IMG/VR virus record: IMGVR_UViG_3300010885_008144
Span: 1 to 43,060 of that record
Reading direction: 5' to 3' (one strand)
Length of the DNA stretch: 43,060 bases
Source: a virus
Made by a program: the position numbers and the translations under genes. Below, one piece after another: positions 16,694 to 23,262 of the stretch. Position 1 is the stretch's first letter, and each line of letters opens with the position of its first letter. The notes under the pieces are model-generated. The model had not been told where the DNA came from. It was given only the letters and a program-made list of their open reading frames with translations, and did no database searches.

Positions 16694-18078
16694 CCCTCCA
16701 AGAGCAATTCAGCCTTCTTGATGTCCGCCAACGGCTCGGGCAGCGAGTCACGGGACAGGGTCATCGTCATCCTGTGATCCCTGTCGGTTATCACATGCTT
16801 GATCGTGGTCACTAGGTATCGACCCTTCATGTACTCGTCCTCGTAATCGTCCTTCATCTTGGTCGATTCGATGGACGGAACCCGCAGTTCCACGACCTGA
16901 CCGACCCTCACATTGCTGTCGCCGTGGCATTCGACGATCAGGTTCATCGCATTGATCTGATTGAGGAGCGACTGCCGCAGGAGGACAGTCTCCTCGTAGT
17001 CGTGGACGGAAGCGACACCCTCCATCGTGAAGGTGCTGTTGGGATAGAAGCGCAGGTGGGACTCGTGCGCATCGGTGTAGTCCGTCTTCTCGGCGGGCAG
17101 GAGCGGATGCTTCTCCACATGAAGCCCCTCACCGAAGTACGAACCATCGTAGTTGAACTGCCTCGTCGCCCAAGACTTCGTAGTCATGTCATGCGTTAGT
17201 ATGGAGGACGAGAGCATCCCGAGCATCTGCTGCTTCACCTTGTCCGTGGTATCCTCGACGGTCATGGCGATGATGTTCCGCAGTTCGGATTCGATCATCC
17301 TCTCGCCCCGCTTGCTGCGGAAGCCCTGCACATAGTCCGTGTAGGTGAACGATGACGGCTGTCTCTTCAGCCTCGAAAGGGGGACGAAGTGGTGACCGTC
17401 CGAGTTCTCGTAGAACACATAGTCGCAGAGCGTGGTGTCGAACTTCGACCTTGCACGGTGGCACAGCCAATTCATCGTGTACAGCGGCGACCAATACGGA
17501 ATGACATACGAACGGGTGTCGAATGTGTCCTCGACGGTAACGATACCCTTCGCCGTGTTGTCGGTGCTGTCGTACACCGAGCCACGCAGGACGGACGAGG
17601 ACACACGACCCGACTCGTCGTCGGGGACGGACAGATACTCCCCGTACAACTCCCGAACCATGTCGGACACACGCATCACCCTGTAGGACTTCGACACCTT
17701 GGACTGCATGCTCTTGATCGCCTGTGGGGACACGAATTCGATCCTCACCATCTGCGCTGCGGGCTGCGCTGCGGCGACCTTGACGGAAATCTTGAAGGTG
17801 CGGAACACGAGTTTCACCAACGGAGAACCCTTGTACGGAGTCCTGTACCGCAGGGTGAGAGTCTCCGCACCGATGATCGGGAAGTGCTTCACGATGTTCA
17901 TGCTGTCGATGATCGTGATGCTGCCCGACATGCAGTTGCCGAAGATGTCCTCGAAGACCGTGATGTTCTGAAACACGCCCTTGAGGCTCATGGTGAAGCC
18001 CGTGTAGGAGCGGAGGGTGATCTCGTCGATCACCACATCGCCTGGTTTCGTCATCGTGTCTACATCAATCTCTGCCAA
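16690..18078 (-). CDS. 27: Baseplate hub protein, gp27-like
   Basis: The 462-aa protein opens with a hub-type barrel: GFTMSLKGVFQNITVFEDIF, GNCMSGSITIIDSMNIVKHF and PIIGAETLTLRYRTP. This 'perturbation, D-x, G-x-E' pattern is typical of the gp27/gpD family that forms the trimeric torus holding the gp5 spike. Later segments such as GDSNVRVGQVVELRVPS and YLVTTIKHVIT match the C-terminal barrel of hub proteins. T4 gp27 is 391 aa. It is translationally coupled to gp5 immediately downstream. The family call rests on pattern and context rather than strong identity. Confidence 0.72.
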   Translation of the reverse strand: MAEIDVDTMTKPGDVVIDEITLRSYTGFTMSLKGVFQNITVFEDIFGNCMSGSITIIDSMNIVKHFPIIGAETLTLRYRTPYKGSPLVKLVFRTFKISVKVAAAQPAAQMVRIEFVSPQAIKSMQSKVSKSYRVMRVSDMVRELYGEYLSVPDDESGRVSSSVLRGSVYDSTDNTAKGIVTVEDTFDTRSYVIPYWSPLYTMNWLCHRARSKFDTTLCDYVFYENSDGHHFVPLSRLKRQPSSFTYTDYVQGFRSKRGERMIESELRNIIAMTVEDTTDKVKQQMLGMLSSSILTHDMTTKSWATRQFNYDGSYFGEGLHVEKHPLLPAEKTDYTDAHESHLRFYPNSTFTMEGVASVHDYEETVLLRQSLLNQINAMNLIVECHGDSNVRVGQVVELRVPSIESTKMKDDYEDEYMKGRYLVTTIKHVITDRDHRMTMTLSRDSLPEPLADIKKAELLLEG

Positions 18079-18093
18079 CTGACGCTCCTTCGA

Positions 18094-19002
18094 TCAGAAC
18101 AGACGGCGCAAGTCCCGCAGGACTAGGTCGATGTACTCGGGGCGCATGACCCTGATCGTGCGCTTCCCATCGTTGACCCGCTCCTCGTGGACTATGTTGG
18201 TGACGATGGTGGCGTTGCCCAAGTCCTCGCCACCCGCATCGTCGCCCATCGGGATCGACTCATCACGACCAAGCACATAGCGGTCGATCAGGGGGGACGG
18301 GTTGCCCGAGGGAGCGAACCACGGGGAGATCGTCTCCTCGTCGGCGTTCTCGAACCTGTTGAGGGCGTATCTGTTGTCGTCCGTGATCCTGACGAGGGGG
18401 AAGGCGACCGTGAGTCCCTCGGTCGTGACCGTGGTCAAGTCCCTCGTCAGGAGGCTCCTGTCGGCTATGACCGACGAGAACCTCGCCGCCTCCCCTTGCA
18501 GCCTGAAGGAACCGCTCACCACATCGACCACGACCTTGTACAGGTTGGGATCGAACGACTGCACGGTTGCGGTGGCGACCACAGCCCCGAGGTTGTTCCT
18601 CTGCTCTATCAGATCGCCTTCCTGAAGATGCTTGCGCCTCCTGTCGAAGGATTGCGCCCTGTCGGAGTCGAGCATCATCGTGGGGTCGATGAAGAGAGCC
18701 TTGCCCGTGTACGAGGCTTCCATGTGCCTCGCCAACTCGTCCATGCTCATAGGCCACCCGAAGTACGGATCGTGGACTTCGTTGAAGAGCAGGATGAGCC
18801 AATGGTAGTCCGAACGCCCGTACACACGGTATGCGAGAGTCTCGGGCTTCTCGCCGTCCTCAATCGTGTACTCAAGCGCAGCCGACTGCGCCTCCCGAAC
18901 CGAGTCGAGTACCTTGGCACGGGTGACGATGTTCTTGGCGATGACATTGCCCCCCTCGTAGTTGGGGTAGGCGATGTTCGGAAGGAAGTCGAAGTAGCCC
19001 AT
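18094..19002 (-). CDS. 53: Baseplate wedge subunit gp53
   Basis: The 302-aa protein carries the gp53 signature at residues about 50-90: GEKPETLAYRVYGRSDYHWL, ILLFNEVHDPYFGWPMSMDE. This mirrors T4 gp53 (196 aa), where a LysM-like fold binds gp25 and gp6 in the inner wedge. The extra 100 C-terminal residues are charged and beta/helix mixed (RVNDGKRTIRVMRPEYIDLV at the end). It sits between gp48 and the hub gene with short spacings of 8 and 15 bases. Confidence 0.88.
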   Translation of the reverse strand: MGYFDFLPNIAYPNYEGGNVIAKNIVTRAKVLDSVREAQSAALEYTIEDGEKPETLAYRVYGRSDYHWLILLFNEVHDPYFGWPMSMDELARHMEASYTGKALFIDPTMMLDSDRAQSFDRRRKHLQEGDLIEQRNNLGAVVATATVQSFDPNLYKVVVDVVSGSFRLQGEAARFSSVIADRSLLTRDLTTVTTEGLTVAFPLVRITDDNRYALNRFENADEETISPWFAPSGNPSPLIDRYVLGRDESIPMGDDAGGEDLGNATIVTNIVHEERVNDGKRTIRVMRPEYIDLVLRDLRRLF

Positions 19003-19010
19003 GTGTCAAC

Positions 19011-20180
19011 TCACGCACTAGGAATGCCGACCACATCAATCCCGAACCGCTCACGGGTCAGGATTTCGAGTTCGGTGAAGGTCAAGTCCAACTTCATCTT
19101 GGTCGGTGACGCACCGATGGAGTCGCTCTCGAAGGTCGAGAACACCGTCTCCTCGCCATAGTTCACCTTGATGTCCTTGAGGGCGCACTTGAAGATGTAC
19201 GGCATGTAGGAGTTGATCCTCGACTCGCCTTGAATGAAGTAGATTTGGAACTCTGCGGGATAGTCGAGGAACCGTCCCGAACCCTCGGATCGCTTCGGGT
19301 GGGCAAAGTACTTCAGGATGTTGATGATCTCGTGGCAATTGAGCATCTCCACACGGCTCTTCGGAAGGAAGGTGTAGCCGAAGGAGAACTCCCTGCGCTT
19401 GACCTCCTTGAAGATGTGCAGGGACATCGGGTTCACGACCTGCCGTTGCTGCGCCGATGCGAACTTGCCGAACGACCCCGATTCCGCACCCACGACCTCC
19501 CCCAACTTGTCCATGACCTTGAGGTTGGAAAGGGCGATCTTCTTCGAGATGTCCTTGGCGACATCGGCGTTGCCCTCGGCAAGAGCCTTTGGCAACTTGA
19601 GGATGTCCATAGCACTCATGTTGGCATCCTCGTACTCGAAGCCGTAGCCGAACTGAACGCTAGAAGGCATGTAGAGATAGATGCGGTGCATGACGGGGGC
19701 GGTCGATCCCGCAAGACCCGTCTGTTCCTCGGTGTACGAGTCCCGACCTATGCCCCGACCCTGTAGGTTTCCACCTGCGAAGAGGTTGGAGAGGATGCTT
19801 GCCACCGAACCCGCCGCCTCGGTCACGCCCTGAACGCCCGCACCGACCACATCCCCGATGTCCACCTGCTTGTTGTCCGTCTGCGCCTGTGAGAGGGATT
19901 GGTTGATCTTGTCAGCCACGCTCTCACCGATTTTTTGGAACACCTGACGCTTGGTGGCGAGATAGGTGGGGTTGTTGTCCCAAATCTCAATGCACATGGC
20001 GTTCTGATGCTCGGGGTGGTTGAGGATTTCCATCGGGTACTTGAAGTACTTCCTGTCCCGCTGATCCTTGCCACGCTCGTACAGCCGCTTCTCGAAGTCC
20101 GTCTTGGACTTGCCGAGGAGAAGCCCCTCCACCGCACGGATGTCGTTGTAGGTCTTGACGCTGCTGTACTCGTTCGCCAT
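19011..20180 (-). CDS. 48: Baseplate tail-tube cap protein gp48
   Basis: At 389 aa it is close to T4 gp48 (364 aa). The pattern IYLYMPSSVQFGYGFEYEDA, then REFSFGYTFLPKSRVEMLNC, HEIINILKYFAHPKR, YPAEFQIYFIQGESRINSYM and a final LDLTFTELEILTRERFG is the gp48/gp54 tube-cap family, built on the same fold as the tail tube protein. The N-terminal and middle linkers are Gly/Ala-rich. It is the first gene of the minus-strand tail block, and a CTAAATA element ends six bases before its ATG, so the whole block is probably driven as a late operon from here. It diverges from gp4. Confidence 0.88.
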   Translation of the reverse strand: MANEYSSVKTYNDIRAVEGLLLGKSKTDFEKRLYERGKDQRDRKYFKYPMEILNHPEHQNAMCIEIWDNNPTYLATKRQVFQKIGESVADKINQSLSQAQTDNKQVDIGDVVGAGVQGVTEAAGSVASILSNLFAGGNLQGRGIGRDSYTEEQTGLAGSTAPVMHRIYLYMPSSVQFGYGFEYEDANMSAMDILKLPKALAEGNADVAKDISKKIALSNLKVMDKLGEVVGAESGSFGKFASAQQRQVVNPMSLHIFKEVKRREFSFGYTFLPKSRVEMLNCHEIINILKYFAHPKRSEGSGRFLDYPAEFQIYFIQGESRINSYMPYIFKCALKDIKVNYGEETVFSTFESDSIGASPTKMKLDLTFTELEILTRERFGIDVVGIPSA

Positions 20181-20186
20181 GTGGGG

Positions 20187-20193
20187 TATTTAG
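20187..20193 (-). promoter_or_regulatory. Late promoter element CTAAATA abutting the gp48 start
   Basis: CTAAATA followed by CCCCAC and the gp48 ATG. It lies in the 30-base divergent gap between gp48 and gp4. With T4-like spacing the mRNA would begin one base before the ATG. It is the only visible promoter for the 20-kb tail operon. Confidence 0.7.
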
Positions 20194-20210
20194 CGGTGAG
20201 CGGCTACATA

Positions 20211-20699
20211 ATGAACACGGAGGACTGCACCATCGCCACCAACAAGTCCTACAAGGGCAGGTACACCCCGAAGCGACCCGAGAAGTACAAGGGCGATCCC
20301 GAGATGTGCTTCTACCGATCCCTGTGGGAGCGGCGGTTTATGACCTTCTGCGACGAGAACGACACGGTGGTGGAATGGTCTTCCGAGGAGATCGTCGTGC
20401 CGTACATCTCCCCCCTAGACGGTCGGCGGCACAGGTACTTCGTGGACTTTTGGGTTCGGCTGCGGAAGCCCGATGGCAGCGTCGAGGAGTCCCTGATTGA
20501 GGTCAAGCCGAAGAAGCAGACCGTCAAGCCGACCAAGCCGACCACCAAGCGGGTTTCCAAGTCCAAGATCACCGAGATCAGGAATTGGCTAGTGAACTCC
20601 GCAAAGTGGGCGGCGGCGAAGGACTACTGCGAGGACAAGGGGTGGAAGTTCCGTGTCCTGACTGAGGAACACATCTTCGGGAAGAAGGATCGGACATGA
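20211..20699 (+). CDS. 4: Head completion protein gp4 (TnsA-like nuclease fold)
   Basis: The ATG at 20211 gives 162 aa; a GTG at 20196 is an alternative. The frame is open far upstream, but only as sequence antisense to gp48. The gp4 family pattern is clear: YRSLWERRFMTFCDEN, VVEWSSEEIVVPY, RYFVDFWVRL, ESLIEVKPKKQT and NSAKWAAAKDYCEDKG. The E…VDF…EVK arrangement matches the PD-(D/E)XK/TnsA nuclease core, and T4 gp4 (150 aa) is needed to complete the packaged head so it can accept a tail. Its stop overlaps the next gene's ATG (ATGA). Confidence 0.88.
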   Translation: MNTEDCTIATNKSYKGRYTPKRPEKYKGDPEMCFYRSLWERRFMTFCDENDTVVEWSSEEIVVPYISPLDGRRHRYFVDFWVRLRKPDGSVEESLIEVKPKKQTVKPTKPTTKRVSKSKITEIRNWLVNSAKWAAAKDYCEDKGWKFRVLTEEHIFGKKDRT

Positions 20700-21289
20700 G
20701 CAAGAAGGAAGCGCAGAAGGTAATGACGGAGTTCGTCAGGACGGGAATCCGTCTCGACGACGACAGGGCTACCAAGTGGCTTGCCGACAACCTGTCGAAG
20801 ATCAAAGGCACCATGCGCCCATCGGCGTTCATCAACTCGTCTAGGACGGCGACCAAGTCGATGCTCACGCCAGGTCGCATGATGTTCTACGCCTACGACC
20901 CGAAGACGAAGGACTCGCTGCCGTTTTGGGACGACTTCCCCATCGTCATCATCCTCCACCCGAAGCCCAACGGTTTCCTCGGTCTGAACCTGCACTACCT
21001 CCCCCCTAGCGTCCGTGCGACCTTCCTGAACAACCTCATCAAGTTCGTCAACGATCCGAATTGGGCGGTCTACAACAACTACAAGGCTCTCATCAAGGTC
21101 ACATACCCGATACTGAAGCACACCAAGAAACTGAAGCCGCCGATGCGGAAGTGCATCAAGCACTACCTCTACGACCACATCGTGAGCAAGGTCGCCTTCA
21201 TCCCGTCAGCCGAATGGAAGACCGTCCCGTTCTTCCCGCTCGAACGGTTCCAAGGTGCGACCAAGCAGGATGTGTGGCGATTGGCGTGA
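20696..21289 (+). CDS. Conserved T4-superfamily protein, function unproven (197 aa)
   Basis: The protein contains a distinctive block at residues about 55-115: MLTPGRMMFYAYDPKTKD, LPFWDDFPIVIILHPK, GFLGLNLHYLPPSVRATFLN. I associate this with a small conserved protein found near head-completion and tail genes in cyanophage-type phages, but I cannot name the function with confidence. The rest is basic and helical (KKLKPPMRKCIKHYLYDHIV). No signal peptide or membrane segment is seen. It is coupled to gp4 by a 4-base overlap. In T4 the neighbour of gp4 is gp2 (DNA end protector), so a head-completion role is possible by position only. Confidence 0.85.
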   Translation: MSKKEAQKVMTEFVRTGIRLDDDRATKWLADNLSKIKGTMRPSAFINSSRTATKSMLTPGRMMFYAYDPKTKDSLPFWDDFPIVIILHPKPNGFLGLNLHYLPPSVRATFLNNLIKFVNDPNWAVYNNYKALIKVTYPILKHTKKLKPPMRKCIKHYLYDHIVSKVAFIPSAEWKTVPFFPLERFQGATKQDVWRLA

Positions 21290-21301
21290 TAGATACTACA
21301 A

Positions 21302-22336
21302 ATGGGACTTGACTTCAGATCGGACTTCCTCGCAGCACGGACGCAGTTCCTCCAAGGGTCGCAGGACAGCCCCGCACCATCGTTCCTCGACTCCGCCTAC
21401 GGGCGCATGCGGGACACGGGCTTCCTGTCCGCAAACCGATGGCTCGTCATGGTGTTCCCGAACCAAAAGGTCAGGGATGCCTTGGGGATGTCGTTCGTTC
21501 CCGATGTCGCCCGCCTCGCCACGACCTGCAAGTCCGTCTCCCTGAACGACAGGTCTTGGTACACCTCGGAGCAGAGCATCGGCGCAGGACCGAACCGCCT
21601 CTTCCCGTATCAGAAGAACAGTAGCAACAGTTCGGGCGTGAGGCTGTCGTTCAACATCGGAGCCGACATGTTCGAGAAGGAGTTCTTCGAGGCGTGGTAT
21701 CACCACATCCAAGACCCCCTCACGAAGCAATGGAAGTTCTACGACGACTATGCGCACGACAGCGAGATGTTGGTTCTCATGCTGCCGAACCATGTCCGCA
21801 ACTTCTCAATGGCGATTGAGGCTATGTACCAAGGCAAGGTCACGGGGATCAAGTTCACCGAGGTCTACCCGTACAGCATCAACATCAACGGCGGCAACCT
21901 CGGCTACGAGACGAACACTTCCCCGATGACCGTGGACATCTCCATGATGTACCTCGACATGGTGCCGCTCAAGGACATTCGGTTGCAGTACTCCAACTCC
22001 ATCCCCGCCATCACCGACACGGGATACCCCGTCATCGACAGCAGTTGGTCGAAGGGTGCCCTCGACGCAGCCCAAGCGTCGATGGACAAGGCGGTCAACG
22101 GATTCGTCACTAGGGGACGCTTGGCACGGAAGGCTTTCAACGAGGATCGCAGGAGGCAGATGACGATCCTCGAATCCTATGCGAAGCAGTTGGATCAGTA
22201 CAAGAACGACAACTTCCCGAGGGCGGTCGATGGCAAGGTGGTCTACCAAACTCCACGCCAAGGCGGACTCGACCTCGGTCTGACCCTCCTCTCGCAGACC
22301 CAAGGGTTCTTCGGAGCGGGTTTCTTCGGCGGCTAA
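21302..22336 (+). CDS. 54: Baseplate tail-tube initiator gp54-like
   Basis: At 344 aa it is similar to T4 gp54 (320 aa). It has a tail-tube-like beta fold: WLVMVFPNQKVRDALGMSF, a middle region RLSFNIGADMFEKEFFEAW, YHHIQDPLTKQWKFYDDYA, then GIKFTEVYPYSININGGNLG and PMTVDISMMYLDMV. This is the pattern of tube/initiator proteins that form the platform on which tube polymerisation begins, together with gp48. The C-terminal 90 residues are helical and charged. It lies 12 bases after the previous gene. Confidence 0.72.
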   Translation: MGLDFRSDFLAARTQFLQGSQDSPAPSFLDSAYGRMRDTGFLSANRWLVMVFPNQKVRDALGMSFVPDVARLATTCKSVSLNDRSWYTSEQSIGAGPNRLFPYQKNSSNSSGVRLSFNIGADMFEKEFFEAWYHHIQDPLTKQWKFYDDYAHDSEMLVLMLPNHVRNFSMAIEAMYQGKVTGIKFTEVYPYSININGGNLGYETNTSPMTVDISMMYLDMVPLKDIRLQYSNSIPAITDTGYPVIDSSWSKGALDAAQASMDKAVNGFVTRGRLARKAFNEDRRRQMTILESYAKQLDQYKNDNFPRAVDGKVVYQTPRQGGLDLGLTLLSQTQGFFGAGFFGG

Positions 22337-22354
22337 CCACATCAGGAGAACGAC

Positions 22355-23059
22355 ATGTCCCTCAGCGGAATCATCGCATCAGTACCAAAGCATCAGACCG
22401 TCCTGCCCCTCAGCGGGAAGAAGATCGAATACCGACCGTTCGTGGTCAAGGAGGAGAAGATTCTCCTCATGGCTGCGGAGACGAAGAACGAGGACACGAT
22501 CCACAGCGCAATCAGGGAGGTCGTCCTCGCATGCACGGGCGGGCGTGTGGATGTCACCAAGATTCCGCTCGTGGACATGGAGTACCTGTTCCTCCAACTG
22601 AGGAGCCACTCTGTCGGTGAAACCACGAAGCCTAGCGTCAAGTGCAGCAAGTGCGAAACCCCGAACGAATGCGAGATCAACCTCAAGGACATCGCCCCGC
22701 AGGTCAGTCCCGAACACAGGAAGGTCATCCCGATTGTGTCGGACATCAGCGTCATTATGAAGTACCCCACGATTGAGGACATCAAGTCGGTCGAGGGGGG
22801 CACGGATGTCGAGAAGACCTTCTCCCTCCTCGTCAAGTGCGTGGACAAGGTGGTGCAGGGAGAGACGACCTACAACGCCTCGGAGATGGACGAGGACGAG
22901 GTGCGTGACTTCGTCGAGCAGATGACGCAGGATCAGTTCAGGAGGCTGTTCGGCTTCCTTGAGACGATGCCGAAGATGGAGAGGCAGATCGCCTTCACCT
23001 GCAAGGCTTGCAAGGAGAAGAACGACCAAGTGCTGAAGGGGATCGCAAGTTTTTTCTGA
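22355..23059 (+). CDS. 26: Baseplate hub assembly protein gp26-like (tail assembly chaperone)
   Basis: The 234-aa protein matches the T4 gp26 'T4_baseplate' family pattern: KHQTVLPLSGKKIEYRPFVV, KEEKILLMAAETKN, IPLVDMEYLFLQLRSHSVGE. Two CxxC pairs (VKCSKCETPNE near residue 105 and FTCKACKEKND near 220) could bind one zinc ion. T4 gp26 (208 aa) helps assemble the central hub around the tape measure. A good SD (AGGAG) precedes the ATG. The last codons before the stop read AGT TTT TTC TGA and form a -1 slippery heptamer, so a fraction of ribosomes probably extend the protein by 63 residues. This resembles the G/GT chaperones of other tailed phages, including the position just before the tape measure. 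Confidence 0.8.
   Translation: MSLSGIIASVPKHQTVLPLSGKKIEYRPFVVKEEKILLMAAETKNEDTIHSAIREVVLACTGGRVDVTKIPLVDMEYLFLQLRSHSVGETTKPSVKCSKCETPNECEINLKDIAPQVSPEHRKVIPIVSDISVIMKYPTIEDIKSVEGGTDVEKTFSLLVKCVDKVVQGETTYNASEMDEDEVRDFVEQMTQDQFRRLFGFLETMPKMERQIAFTCKACKEKNDQVLKGIASFF
23036..23056 (+). promoter_or_regulatory. Programmed -1 frameshift signal: SD-like AAGGGG plus T TTT TTC
   Basis: T TTT TTC (23050-23056) is in the X XXY YYZ phase relative to the gp26 frame and is followed at once by the TGA stop. AAGGGG (23036-23041) lies eight bases upstream, the placement of the SD-like stimulator in E. coli dnaX -1 frameshifting. The -1 frame is open to 23247. No strong downstream hairpin is evident. Confidence 0.75.
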
Positions 23060-23247
23060 TCTCCTCCGCACACGACAACCTCCTCAACATGATGTCCGTG
23101 AACTTCGCCTTGATGCAGAACTTCTACTGGTCGTTGGCGGACATTGAGGGGATGATGCCGTGGGAGCGGAGGATCTACATAGACCTCCTCATGGAGCATC
23201 TGAAGCAGGAGAAGGAACGGATGGAGTCGCTGAAGGAACAGCGGTAA
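23056..23247 (+). CDS. Frameshift extension of gp26 (GT-like second domain; possible gp51 counterpart)
   Basis: After a -1 slip at 23050-23056 the frame continues for 63 codons to a TAA, giving a predicted 297-aa fusion with gp26. The extension reads LISSAHDNLLNMMSVNFALM, a region FYWSLADIEGMMPWERRIYI, then DLLMEHLKQEKERMESLKEQ. A compact helical 'E-x-M-x-x-W-E-R' motif in this position resembles the T part of G/GT tail chaperones. The tandem ATGs at 23090 have no SD, so independent translation looks unlikely. In T4 the gene after 26 is 51, another hub assembly factor, so this may be its functional equivalent; that is inference. Confidence 0.65.
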   Translation: MISSAHDNLLNMMSVNFALMQNFYWSLADIEGMMPWERRIYIDLLMEHLKQEKERMESLKEQR

Positions 23248-23262
23248 GGGGAGAAAGAAGGC

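Noticed and set aside
23090-23247. A separate small gene starting at the tandem ATG
   Set aside because: No SD precedes it, while the open frame extends back exactly to a phased slippery site; a frameshift extension explains it better.
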